Source: JALSHZ01 sp964614535 (GTDB taxonomy: Bacteria; Pseudomonadota; Gammaproteobacteria; UWMA-0217). Taken from it: 6,822 bases of DNA. How positions within the stretch are numbered: the first letter of the stretch is position 1; each line of letters begins with the position of its first letter. Positions 1-6,659 of the stretch are shown here, in pieces. The position numbers and the translations under genes were made by a program. The stretch spans positions 1 to 6,822 of the forward strand of contig CAZTOZ010000037.1 in assembly GCA_964614535.1 (NCBI GenBank), written 5' to 3'. A model generated the notes under the pieces. That model was not told the origin of the DNA and did not search any database. It worked only from the letters and a program-made list of their open reading frames with translations.

Positions 1-975
1 TTGCTGGCGCGTCATCCCGGGGTGGAGGTCGCGGTGGTCACTTCCCGCGCGGAGGCCGGTCGTCCGGTCGCCGAACTGTTCCCCAATCTTCGCGGTTATA
101 TCTCGTTGAATTTCGAGGCGCCCGACCCCGCCCGCCTGGCCGATTGTGACGTGGTGTTCTTCGCCACGCCCAATGGCACGGCCATGAAGGAGGTGCCGGC
201 GTTGCTGCGGGCGGGGGTAAGGGTGATCGACCTGGCGGCCGATTTTCGTCTCAAGGATCCGGCGGTGTGGGCGCAGTGGTACGGCATGCCCCATGCCTGC
301 CCGGAGCTGCTCGATGAGGCCGTTTACGGCTTGCCCGAATTGAATCGTGACGCGATTCGCGGCGCTCGGCTGGTGGCCAATCCGGGGTGCTATCCCACGG
401 CCACGACGCTCGGCCTGCTGCCTCTGTTGAAGAGTCGGCTGATCGATCTGGAGCATATCGTCGCGGATGCCAAATCGGGTGTCAGTGGCGCCGGCCGCAA
501 GGCGCAGGTCGGCAGTCTGCTGGCCGAGGCGGGGGAGAGCTTCAAGGCCTATGCGGTACCGGGGCATCGTCACTGGCCCGAGATCCGCCAGGTGCTGAGC
601 GGTTTCATCGATGCGCCGGTGGAGCTTGACTTCGTGCCGCATCTGCTGCCGATGATCCGTGGAATCCATGTCACGTTATACAGCTATCTCACTTCCGACT
701 GTGACTCGCTTCAGGCAATCTATGAGGACTTCTACCGTGATGAGCCGTTCGTCGATGTGCTGCCGGCGGGCGCGCATCCCGAGACGCGCAGTTGCAAGGG
801 TGCCAACTTCTGCCGCATGGCGGTGCACCGGCCGCGCAACGGCAGGACGGTAATCGTACTGTCGGTCATCGACAATCTCGTCAAGGGCGCCGCCGGGCAG
901 GCGGTGCAGAACATGAATCTCATGGCCGGCTTTGAGGAGAGCGCGGGGCTGGAGGTCGTGGCGTTGACGCCCTGA
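1..975 (+). CDS. argC: N-acetyl-gamma-glutamyl-phosphate reductase (5'-truncated by the window)
   Basis: ArgC is the cytoplasmic NADPH-dependent enzyme that reduces N-acetylglutamyl-5-phosphate to the semialdehyde, the third step of arginine synthesis. The visible 324 residues hold most of the NAD-binding part (FFATPNGTA near residue 53, DLAADFRL near 77) and the catalytic domain. The nucleophilic cysteine is C130 in NPGCYPT. SGVSGAGR is at 159-166, and the active-site histidine region PGHRHWPEI is at about 187-195. The Rossmann start expected in this family (a GGTGYTG-like loop) is absent, and full ArgC proteins are near 345 residues. The TTG at base 1 is therefore an internal leucine codon, and about 20 residues lie before the window. 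The stop is TGA at 973-975. The next gene starts 9 bases later, and its ribosome binding site overlaps this stop, so the two are probably co-transcribed. The identification is firm; only the true start is unseen. Confidence 0.96.
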   Translation: MLARHPGVEVAVVTSRAEAGRPVAELFPNLRGYISLNFEAPDPARLADCDVVFFATPNGTAMKEVPALLRAGVRVIDLAADFRLKDPAVWAQWYGMPHACPELLDEAVYGLPELNRDAIRGARLVANPGCYPTATTLGLLPLLKSRLIDLEHIVADAKSGVSGAGRKAQVGSLLAEAGESFKAYAVPGHRHWPEIRQVLSGFIDAPVELDFVPHLLPMIRGIHVTLYSYLTSDCDSLQAIYEDFYRDEPFVDVLPAGAHPETRSCKGANFCRMAVHRPRNGRTVIVLSVIDNLVKGAAGQAVQNMNLMAGFEESAGLEVVALTP

Positions 976-984
976 GGCCGGCCG

Positions 985-1779
985 ATGGGATATGTCCGCA
1001 AGCCCAGGCCTGTGATCCGGATCTACCGGGACGACGAACCTTCGGTGTGGCGTTGGTTGGGGCCGTTGCTTGCGGCGGCGGTGGTTCTGCTCGGGGTGAG
1101 CGGCTATTGGTTGGTGTCGTCGTTGTCGGGGGGTGGCTCGGGACTGTCTGCGGCCGAGGCGAGGGAACTCCGGCAGACGATCGACGATCTCAAGAGTCAG
1201 AACCAGGTGCTGCGCGAGCAGTTGGCGAGGGCGGTTCGCTCCAGCGAAATCGATAGCAAGGCCGGCGAGGAGTTGATGACGACGCTGGCCCAACGCGAGA
1301 AGGAGTTGCTGGATCTCAGGGAGGAACTCGATTTTTACAAGCGCATGGTGTCGTCCGAAGAGAAGGGCGGGGCGGCGTCGTCCATCAGCATTCGCAGTTT
1401 TTCGGTGATGCCGGCGGACAGGGAAGGTGTGTACCACTACAAGCTGGTGGTGGCCAGGGTCGACGGAAAGGGAAAGCCGGTCAGTGGCCGGATTCAGCTG
1501 CGCCTGCAGGGGCGCGAGAAGGGTGAGAGCCGTACTCTGGAATGGCGGGATATCTCGTCGGGTGGGGGCTTGCCCCGTTTCAAGTTCCAGTTTTTTCAGA
1601 CGCTGGAAGGAGAGCTGGAGATTCCCGCGGGTTTCGAGCCGGCGCATATCCTGGTCAAGGTCATGCCGGACGGGAAGAAACAGCAGTCGGTTCAACAGAG
1701 TTTCTCCTGGAACTCGGTCAATGAGGGGAAGAAGAGTGTTACTGGGAAAGAGGAAGGCGAGAAAGTCGACGAGAATTGA
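985..1779 (+). CDS. Single-pass membrane coiled-coil protein, DUF6776-like
   Basis: The role is not established. The 264-residue product has a short basic cytoplasmic tail (1-24) and one hydrophobic segment at about 25-47. A heptad-like, charged coiled coil spans about 55-122 (ELRQTIDDLKSQNQVLREQL and following). A beta-rich C-terminal domain at about 130-235 includes YHYKLVVARVDGKGKPVSGRIQL, and the tail is lysine/glutamate-rich. The positive-inside rule places the coiled coil and C-domain in the periplasm. This build, and its place between argC and a bactofilin, match the uncharacterised DUF6776 family found next to bactofilins in Gammaproteobacteria; that assignment is from memory. The ATG at 985 is preceded by GAGG at 974-977 with 7-base spacing, which supports the start. 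The 3' end overlaps the start of the bactofilin gene, suggesting linked translation. Superficially it resembles other bitopic coiled-coil envelope proteins, but I see no catalytic motif. Confidence 0.82.
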   Translation: MGYVRKPRPVIRIYRDDEPSVWRWLGPLLAAAVVLLGVSGYWLVSSLSGGGSGLSAAEARELRQTIDDLKSQNQVLREQLARAVRSSEIDSKAGEELMTTLAQREKELLDLREELDFYKRMVSSEEKGGAASSISIRSFSVMPADREGVYHYKLVVARVDGKGKPVSGRIQLRLQGREKGESRTLEWRDISSGGGLPRFKFQFFQTLEGELEIPAGFEPAHILVKVMPDGKKQQSVQQSFSWNSVNEGKKSVTGKEEGEKVDEN

Positions 1780-2155
1780 TACCGTCATCGGCAAGACCAC
1801 GACGATCCGGGGTGATGTGGATTTCGCCGGTACGCTGCATATCGAAGGGACTGTCATCGGCAATGTCCGCGCCGAGAGCGACGACGAGGCGACGTTGATC
1901 CTGGACGAGGACAGTATGATTCAGGGTGACATCACCGTGGCCAACATCCTTGTCAATGGCACGGTCGAGGGCGATATTTTCTCGACCAAGCACGCGGAGC
2001 TGCTGCCGCATGCGCAGATCAAGGGCAATGTCTACTACAACCTGATCGAAATGTCGGTGGGGTCGGCGGTCAACGGCAGTCTGGTGCACCGGGAAGAGGA
2101 GCGGGGGCAGATCGAGTATCTCGACAACGCCGCGAAGAAGGCCGAGAACAGCTGA
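1736..2155 (+). CDS. Bactofilin, polymer-forming cytoskeletal protein
   Basis: Bactofilins self-assemble without nucleotides into filaments on the inner face of the membrane and position cell-wall or other enzymes. The 139-residue product begins with a short hydrophobic-basic leader (MLLGKRKARK), then the family signature STRIDTVIGK at 11-20. The rest is a beta-helix of short repeats (DVDFAGTLHIEGTVIGNV, SMIQGDITVANILVNGTVEGDI, AQIKGNVYYNLIEMSVGSAVNGSLV). GTG at 1736 was chosen because GAGGGGAAG at 1722-1730 gives a good ribosome binding site and the resulting N-terminus looks like known bactofilin membrane-binding leaders. An in-frame ATG at 1721 is possible but has a weaker site. With the GTG, the gene overlaps the previous one by 44 bases in another frame. 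The signature itself starts before the upstream stop, so some overlap is certain. Length is normal for a small gammaproteobacterial bactofilin. Confidence 0.9.
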   Translation: MLLGKRKARKSTRIDTVIGKTTTIRGDVDFAGTLHIEGTVIGNVRAESDDEATLILDEDSMIQGDITVANILVNGTVEGDIFSTKHAELLPHAQIKGNVYYNLIEMSVGSAVNGSLVHREEERGQIEYLDNAAKKAENS

Positions 2156-2202
2156 AGCCGCCGCTGTCGTTGGATGGTGTCGTTGGGGGGCCGGAAGGTT
2201 TC

Positions 2203-2232
2203 TTGACCGGTTTCGGCGGCCGGTGCTAGAGT
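2203..2232 (+). promoter_or_regulatory. Sigma-70-like promoter with extended -10, driving erpA
   Basis: TTGACC at 2203-2208 is followed by an 18-base spacer and TAGAGT at 2227-2232, with TG at 2224-2225 forming an extended -10 (TGcTAGAGT). This predicts a transcript start near 2239 and a leader of about 28 bases before the erpA ATG. It lies in the 111-base gap after the bactofilin gene, where no terminator is evident, so erpA may also receive read-through. I looked for an IscR-type operator and saw none that was convincing. This is a motif match only. Confidence 0.55.
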
Positions 2233-2266
2233 CGATCCATCTCAATTGTTAAGAGGTTTTTCCGCT

Positions 2267-2638
2267 ATGTCTGCAACTGAAAACGCTGCGCAGGAGCAAG
2301 AGATGGAGCCTGCACTGATCTTCACTGATGCGGCGGCCAAGAAGGTGAGCGAGCTGATCAAGGAGGAGGAGAACGACAACCTCAAGCTGCGGGTCTTCGT
2401 CACTGGCGGCGGCTGTTCCGGTTTCCAGTATGGTTTCACCTTCGATGAGGAGATTCAGGAAGGTGATACCACGGTCGAGAAAGGGGGGGTTACCCTGCTG
2501 ATCGATCCGATGAGCTTCCAGTATCTGGCGGGCGCGGAAATCGACTACACCGAGGGGCTGGAGGGGGCGCAGTTCGTGATCCGCAACCCCAATGCGCAGA
2601 CCACCTGCGGCTGTGGTTCCTCGTTCTCCCCCGGCTGA
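2267..2638 (+). CDS. erpA: A-type iron-sulfur cluster carrier / insertion protein ErpA
   Basis: ErpA accepts Fe-S clusters from the Isc or Suf scaffold and delivers them to apo-proteins; in E. coli it is essential for the isoprenoid enzymes IspG and IspH. The product is 123 residues (E. coli form 114) with a slightly longer N-terminus. The three cluster-binding cysteines are C50 in GGGCSGFQYGFTFDE and C114 and C116 in TTCGCGSSF. LKLRVFVTGGGCSG, DYTEGLEGAQF and NPNAQTTCGCGSSFSP match ErpA more closely than IscA or SufA. ATG at 2267 has AAGAGG at 2251-2256 as ribosome binding site with 10-base spacing. An in-frame TTG at 2246 lies upstream of that site and was rejected as the start. The gene has its own promoter and ends 45 bases before a strong terminator, so it can be transcribed as a single gene. 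Confidence 0.96.
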   Translation: MSATENAAQEQEMEPALIFTDAAAKKVSELIKEEENDNLKLRVFVTGGGCSGFQYGFTFDEEIQEGDTTVEKGGVTLLIDPMSFQYLAGAEIDYTEGLEGAQFVIRNPNAQTTCGCGSSFSPG

Positions 2639-2683
2639 TCGGCGTTGCCGCCAGGCGCCGAATCGGGCCGCCATCCGGCATGC

Positions 2684-2720
2684 CCACGAAAAAGCCCGCC
2701 TTTGGCGGGCTTTTTCGTGG
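2684..2720. terminator. Bidirectional intrinsic terminator between erpA and anmK
   Basis: A perfect inverted repeat has left arm CCACGAAAAAGCCCGCC at 2684-2700, a TTT loop, and right arm GGCGGGCTTTTTCGTGG at 2704-2720. The GC-rich core hairpin (GCCCGCC/GGCGGGC) is followed by TTTTT on the plus strand and, because the arm carries AAAAA, by the same tract on the minus strand. It sits 45 bases after the erpA stop and 7 bases beyond the anmK stop, so it should stop transcripts from both sides. Confidence 0.93.
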
Positions 2721-2727
2721 CGGGTGT

Positions 2728-3849
2728 TCATGCGGCGTAGGTTGCGCCGAGAATCCTGGCGCCCCGGGCTCCCGTGAACATCGTGGTGTCGATTGGTTCC
2801 CGGGCCAGTGTCTTGCTGGCGAACCAGGCGAATGCCATTGCTTCCATCTGATCCGGGTCGATGCCGGCGGTTGCCGAGCTGGTCACGTGAAGCGTGGGCA
2901 GGTGGGCGGCCAGTCGATCCATCAAATGGGTGTTGTGGACGCCGCCGCCGCAGACATAGAGGGTGGTTGGATGATAGCGGTCGCCGAGCTGGCGGAGTGC
3001 TCCCGCGACCGAGGCGGCAGTCAGTTCCACCAGGGTGGCGGCCACGTCGTTTGGCGGGGGAGGTGCTGGCTCGTGACCGAGCTTTTCGTTCAGCCACTGG
3101 AGGTTGAAGTGTTCTTGCCCGGTGCTTTTCGGGGGGGCGCGGTCGAAATAGTCATCGGTGAGCATGCGATCGAGTAGTGGGCGGTGGAGCTGACCGCTGG
3201 CGGCCCACTCGCCCCTTTCGTCGTAGGGGCGGCCCAGGCTGTGCTGGATCCACCGGTCGAGCAGGGTGTTGCCGGGGCCGGTATCGAAACCCGCCACCGG
3301 TGTCGTCGAGCGATGTGCGGGGATGAGCGTCAGGTTGGCGATGCCGCCGAGGTTGAGCACGGCGGTGTCGGTGGTCTGCCGCAGGAAGGCGCAGTGGAAA
3401 GCGGGGGCCAGTGGCGCGCCCTGGCCCCCGGCGGCCATGTCCCGCCGTCGCCAGTCGCCGATGGTGATGATGCCGGTGCGTTCCGCGATGAGGTTGGGAT
3501 CGCCCAGCTGCAGGGTGTTGGGGTAACGGCCGCCTGGGAGGTGGTATACCGTTTGACCGTGTGAGCCGATCGCCCGGATGGTGTATCGGGCCGGGATTTG
3601 CCGCAGCAGGCGTTGAGCGGCGTCGGCAAAGGCGCTGCCGATCCGGTGATCCAGCTCCAGCAGGGTTTCGAGGGTGGTCGTGCCGTCACCGGCGGTCAGT
3701 GCCGACAGCTCGGATCGTAGCGTTTTCGGGTAGGGGTGGTGGCATGCTGCGATCAGTTCGGGAGAGCCGCCCTCGAAAACGGCAGCGGCGGCGTCGATGC
3801 CGTCGATGCTGGTGCCGGACATCAGTCCGATGTAGCAGTCGGCGGGCAT
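2728..3849 (-). CDS. anmK: Anhydro-N-acetylmuramic acid kinase
   Basis: AnmK uses ATP to open the 1,6-anhydro ring of anhydro-MurNAc and phosphorylate it to MurNAc-6-phosphate, a cytoplasmic step of peptidoglycan recycling. The 373-residue product is close to the E. coli length (369). Family motifs appear in order: IGLMSGTSIDGID at 7-19 (nucleotide binding), IGSHGQTVYH at 94-103, GDWRRRDMAAGGQGAPL at 131-147, NLGGIANLT at 166-174, GFDTGPGN at 187-194 and VCGGGVHN at 299-306. D189 in GFDTGPGN is my best guess for the catalytic aspartate, with D137 as an alternative. The start ATG (3849-3847) shares its A with the TGA stop of the upstream peptidase gene (TGATG). No clear ribosome binding site precedes it, which points to translational coupling. 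Its reading frame stays open far upstream, but that part only shadows the peptidase gene. Confidence 0.96.
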   Translation of the reverse strand: MPADCYIGLMSGTSIDGIDAAAAVFEGGSPELIAACHHPYPKTLRSELSALTAGDGTTTLETLLELDHRIGSAFADAAQRLLRQIPARYTIRAIGSHGQTVYHLPGGRYPNTLQLGDPNLIAERTGIITIGDWRRRDMAAGGQGAPLAPAFHCAFLRQTTDTAVLNLGGIANLTLIPAHRSTTPVAGFDTGPGNTLLDRWIQHSLGRPYDERGEWAASGQLHRPLLDRMLTDDYFDRAPPKSTGQEHFNLQWLNEKLGHEPAPPPPNDVAATLVELTAASVAGALRQLGDRYHPTTLYVCGGGVHNTHLMDRLAAHLPTLHVTSSATAGIDPDQMEAMAFAWFASKTLAREPIDTTMFTGARGARILGATYAA

Positions 3850-5219
3850 CAGTCGGAGAGGGTGGTTTCGGCGTAGCGCTCCAGCTGTGTCTTCAATGCG
3901 GCTGTCTTGGCAATGAAATCGGCCCGTAGCGATTTGGGCAGCGGCGGGGCCTTGGGCAGTTTCACCGTGACGGGGTTTTTGTGTACGTTGTTGACCCGGA
4001 ATTCGTAGTGCAGGTGGTAGCCGGTTGCCGCCCCGGTCTTGCCGACGAAGGCGATCACTTGGCCCTGTTTGACGCGGCGCCCCCGTTTGATGCCTTTCTT
4101 GAACCCGGAGAGGTGCGCATACAGCGTGCTGTAGCGGCGGCCGTGCTGGACGATCACGGTCTTGCCGTAGCCCTTTTTCCATCCAGCGAAGATGACCTTG
4201 CCATCACCGGTCACCTTGACCGGGGTACCCTTGGGGGCGGCATAGTCCACGCCGCGGTGGGCACGGACGGTGTGCAGGATGGGGTGCCTGCGCTTCGGGT
4301 TGAAGTGGGAGCTGATCCGAGAAAACTTGACGGGCGTGCGGATGAAGGCTTTCTTCAGGCTGCGGCCGTCGGCGCTGTAGTAGCTGGTTTCGCCTTTGGG
4401 GTTGGTGTAGCGGAAGGCGTAGAAGGTCTTCCCCTGATTGATGAACTGGGCAGCCAGGATCGGGCCGTCCTTGAGTTTTTCGCCATTGGCGAACTGCTCC
4501 AGATAGATGATGCGGAAGTGGTCGCCAGAGCGGATGTCGAGCGCGAAGTCGATGTCGTACTCGAAGATCTCGGCCAGCTGCATGATGAGGTTTTCCGAGA
4601 TACCTGCTTTTATCCCGGCAAGAAACAGCGAATCGTTGATGGTCGCTTCGGCGACCGCCTGACGGGTTTCGATCGGATCTGAAACTTTTTCGGCGGCGTA
4701 GCCATCGGTGCCGCGCTTGACGTGGACCCGCTCGGTACGGCTCTTGTGGTAGATCAGTTCAGCCAGTTTGCCATCGTTGTCCTTCAGAATCTGTAGGCGG
4801 TCGCCGGGGCGAATGGTCTTAACCAACGCCTCGATCTGCGGCAGGGAGGCGATGGCGTGAAGCTGACTGTGGATTTCCAGGCGGCTGAAGATGGTGGAGA
4901 GGGTATCCCCCTTTTCGACGGTAATGTGTTTCCACGGGTCGATTTCGGGCGCCTTGCCCAGTGTCGGCGGTCCGGTCAGGCCGTCTTCGCCTTCATCGGG
5001 GATGGGGATTGCGACATGGATGGTATCGATGTCGCTTCGATCGCTGGGGGCGGCGTCGGAGAGGGAACGATGGGTCTTGGCGAGAACGACACCGAGCACA
5101 GAAGCGGTGACGATGAACAGCAGGCCACGGATCACCCAGGGATGACGTAGCGTCAGGTCGTGCCGCCGGCCCCTGGTTGCCATGGTGCGGGGGCGCTTTA
5201 GGTGCTTGTTCCAAGTCAT
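3849..5219 (-). CDS. MepM-like M23 family murein DD-endopeptidase, inner-membrane anchored
   Basis: M23 zinc peptidases of this type (E. coli MepM/YebA, about 440 residues) cleave D-Ala-mDAP cross-links so that new glycan strands can be inserted. The 456-residue product has a basic cytoplasmic tail (1-28), one membrane segment (about 29-48), a proline/aspartate-rich linker, and a LysM/OapA-like domain (about 98-145, ITVEKGDTLSTIFSRLEI). A Csd3-like middle domain covers about 160-290 and the M23 domain about 300-425. Zinc-site residues are H321 and D325 in HRGVD and H404 in HLHYEF; H369 in LYAHL is the conserved catalytic-site histidine. All are present, so the enzyme should be active. ATG at 5219 was chosen, though AAGG sits only 2 bases before it. 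ATG at 5183 (444 residues, no ribosome binding site seen) is the alternative. It is the first gene of a two-gene unit with anmK. Confidence 0.93.
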   Translation of the reverse strand: MTWNKHLKRPRTMATRGRRHDLTLRHPWVIRGLLFIVTASVLGVVLAKTHRSLSDAAPSDRSDIDTIHVAIPIPDEGEDGLTGPPTLGKAPEIDPWKHITVEKGDTLSTIFSRLEIHSQLHAIASLPQIEALVKTIRPGDRLQILKDNDGKLAELIYHKSRTERVHVKRGTDGYAAEKVSDPIETRQAVAEATINDSLFLAGIKAGISENLIMQLAEIFEYDIDFALDIRSGDHFRIIYLEQFANGEKLKDGPILAAQFINQGKTFYAFRYTNPKGETSYYSADGRSLKKAFIRTPVKFSRISSHFNPKRRHPILHTVRAHRGVDYAAPKGTPVKVTGDGKVIFAGWKKGYGKTVIVQHGRRYSTLYAHLSGFKKGIKRGRRVKQGQVIAFVGKTGAATGYHLHYEFRVNNVHKNPVTVKLPKAPPLPKSLRADFIAKTAALKTQLERYAETTLSD

Positions 5220-5266
5220 CGCCTTACAAGGAATTCCCTGATCGTTTTGAGGGTAGGTCGTGCTGC

Positions 5267-5296
5267 ATTATACGTCAACCGCCATGGTGATTGGCA
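5267..5296 (-). promoter_or_regulatory. Candidate promoter for the M23 peptidase-anmK unit
   Basis: On the minus strand a perfect TATAAT lies at 5272-5267. The best -35 at workable distance is TGCCAA at 5296-5291 (18-base spacer), a weak match. The predicted start near 5260 gives a leader of about 40 bases. TTGACG at 5278-5273 abuts the TATAAT directly. With a 17-base spacer it would pair with a weak TACCCT further downstream, so two overlapping promoters are possible. Confidence 0.5.
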
Positions 5297-5324
5297 GCCG
5301 CTCTGAGTCCTGTCGGTGGCGGGG

Positions 5325-5353
5325 TGATTTGCAGGCTGGCGGCGTGATATGGT
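5325..5353 (+). promoter_or_regulatory. tyrS: Candidate extended -10 promoter for tyrS
   Basis: TATGGT at 5348-5353 is preceded by TG at 5345-5346 (extended -10), with a poor -35 (TGATTT at 5325-5330) at 17 bases. The predicted start near 5360 gives a leader of about 38 bases. That is too short for a T-box riboswitch, and no T-box-like sequence is seen. Confidence 0.35.
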
Positions 5354-5397
5354 GTCGGGCCTTCCGGCTGGTTGTGACACTGTTTTGAGGAGTTCCC

Positions 5398-6600
5398 ATG
5401 CCCAGTTCCATTGAAGATGCATTGGCGCTCATTCGTCGAGGCGCGGACGAGATTCTCCCGGAGGAGGATCTGGTCGAGAAGCTCGAGGAGGGACGGCCGC
5501 TGCGCATCAAGGCGGGTTTCGACCCCACCGCCCCCGATCTGCATCTCGGCCATACGGTTCTCATCAACAAACTCCGCCAGTTTCAGGATCTGGGCCACGA
5601 GATCCTTTTTCTGATCGGTGACTTCACTGGGATGATCGGTGATCCCACCGGAAAGTCGGCGACCCGTCCGCCGTTGACGGCGGAGGAGGTGGCGCGGAAC
5701 GCGCAGACCTACCAGGAACAGATCTTCAAGATTCTCGATCCGCAGCGGACGCAAGTGGTGTTCAACTCCGCCTGGATGTCGAAGATGACCTCGGCGGAGC
5801 TGATCCAGCTGGCCGCAAGGCACACCGTGGCGCGTATGCTGGAGCGGGACGACTTCAGCAAGCGATACCGGGAAGGCAAGTCGATCGCGATACATGAGTT
5901 CCTCTATCCATTGATACAGGGGTACGACTCGGTGGCGCTTCGTGCCGACGTGGAGCTGGGGGGAACCGATCAGAAATTCAATCTGCTCGTCGGACGGGAG
6001 TTGCAGCGCCAATACGGTATGCCGCAGCAAGTGGTGCTGACCATGCCGATACTCGAAGGCCTCGATGGCGTGCAGAAGATGTCGAAGTCGCTCGGCAACT
6101 ACATCGGGATCAACGATGCGCCGACGGATATGTTTGGCAAGCTGATGTCCATCTCCGACGAATTGATGTGGCGCTACTTCGAGTTGCTGAGCTTCCGCCC
6201 TCTGGAGGAGATTGCCAGGTTGAGGGATGAAGTGGCCGGCGGACGCAACCCGCGAGACGTCAAATTCGAGCTGGCGCGCGAGATCATCACGCGTTTCCAT
6301 GACGCCACGGCCGCCGCCAGGGCACAAGAGGAATTCGTCGCCCGTTTTCAGAAGGGCGCGCTGCCGGATGAGATACCTGAGAAGTCAGTGCAGGCGGGCT
6401 CAGAAGGCCTGCCGATCGCCAATGTGCTCAAAGCGGCCGGATTGGTCCAGAGCACCTCCGAGGGACTGCGTATGCTGAAGCAGGGCGCGGTCAGGGTCGA
6501 TGGTGAGAGGGTTACCGACAAGTCATTGATTCTAAAGGCTGGAGAGCAGCCGGTCGTGCAGGTCGGTAAGCGTCGGTTGGCACGCATCACCCTGACCTAG
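5398..6600 (+). CDS. tyrS: Tyrosyl-tRNA synthetase, TyrZ-type
   Basis: This enzyme charges tRNA-Tyr with tyrosine using ATP in the cytoplasm. The 400-residue product has the class I catalytic core, with HLGH at 49-52 (HIGH signature), GDFTGMIGDPTGKS near 74-87, VELGGTDQKFN at 185-195 and a canonical KMSKS at 227-231. A C-terminal S4 RNA-binding domain covers about 338-400 (LPIANVLKAAGLVQSTSEGLRMLKQGAVRVDG region). The short form with exact KMSKS marks the TyrZ-like branch found in Pseudomonas; E. coli TyrS has a diverged KFGKT-type motif. ATG at 5398 has GAGGAG at 5387-5392 with 5-base spacing. The gene is divergent from the peptidase unit. It ends only 31 bases before the -35 of an rRNA promoter with no visible terminator between them, so read-through into the rRNA operon is likely. 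Confidence 0.97.
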   Translation: MPSSIEDALALIRRGADEILPEEDLVEKLEEGRPLRIKAGFDPTAPDLHLGHTVLINKLRQFQDLGHEILFLIGDFTGMIGDPTGKSATRPPLTAEEVARNAQTYQEQIFKILDPQRTQVVFNSAWMSKMTSAELIQLAARHTVARMLERDDFSKRYREGKSIAIHEFLYPLIQGYDSVALRADVELGGTDQKFNLLVGRELQRQYGMPQQVVLTMPILEGLDGVQKMSKSLGNYIGINDAPTDMFGKLMSISDELMWRYFELLSFRPLEEIARLRDEVAGGRNPRDVKFELAREIITRFHDATAAARAQEEFVARFQKGALPDEIPEKSVQAGSEGLPIANVLKAAGLVQSTSEGLRMLKQGAVRVDGERVTDKSLILKAGEQPVVQVGKRRLARITLT

Positions 6601-6610
6601 TCGGCGGGCG

Positions 6611-6621
6611 AAATATTTTTC
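6611..6621 (+). promoter_or_regulatory. UP element of the rRNA P1 promoter
   Basis: AAATATTTTTC matches the distal UP-element consensus AAAWWTWTTTT at 10 of 11 positions. It lies at about -57 to -47 relative to the predicted P1 start, where the RNA polymerase alpha C-terminal domain binds. The proximal A-tract is missing (CCTGTGGTGT instead). Confidence 0.72.
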
Positions 6622-6631
6622 CTGTGGTGTG

Positions 6632-6659
6632 TTGACAGTATTGATTATGGGTCTATAAT
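6632..6659 (+). promoter_or_regulatory. rRNA operon promoter P1
   Basis: TTGACA at 6632-6637 and TATAAT at 6654-6659 are both perfect sigma-70 hexamers with the 16-base spacer typical of rRNA promoters. The following ACGCGACC is a GC-rich discriminator, as found in promoters under stringent (ppGpp/DksA) control. The predicted start is near 6666. The boxA downstream confirms the rRNA context. Confidence 0.9.

Noticed and set aside
1..3. TTG as the true start of argC
   Set aside because: The N-terminal nucleotide-binding loop of ArgC would be missing. The alignment with family members implies about 20 more residues before the window.
676..1863. Long antisense open frame (395 codons, minus strand)
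   Set aside because: It covers argC, the coiled-coil gene and the bactofilin, all firmly assigned on the other strand. The product is rich in Arg, His and Pro without domain motifs, typical of a GC-rich shadow frame.
2246..2248. TTG as the start of erpA
   Set aside because: It lies upstream of the AAGAGG ribosome binding site that fits the ATG at 2267, and the extra residues are not typical of ErpA.
3981..4682. Plus-strand open frame inside the M23 peptidase gene (233 codons)
   Set aside because: It is a shadow of the peptidase; the translated product shows no family signature.
5360..5397. T-box or other riboswitch in the tyrS leader
   Set aside because: The leader is too short and lacks T-box sequence or an antiterminator/terminator pair.
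5275..6327. Long antisense open frame opposite tyrS (350 codons, minus strand)
   Set aside because: It is fully opposed to a clear tyrosyl-tRNA synthetase, has no recognisable domain and no plausible ribosome binding site.
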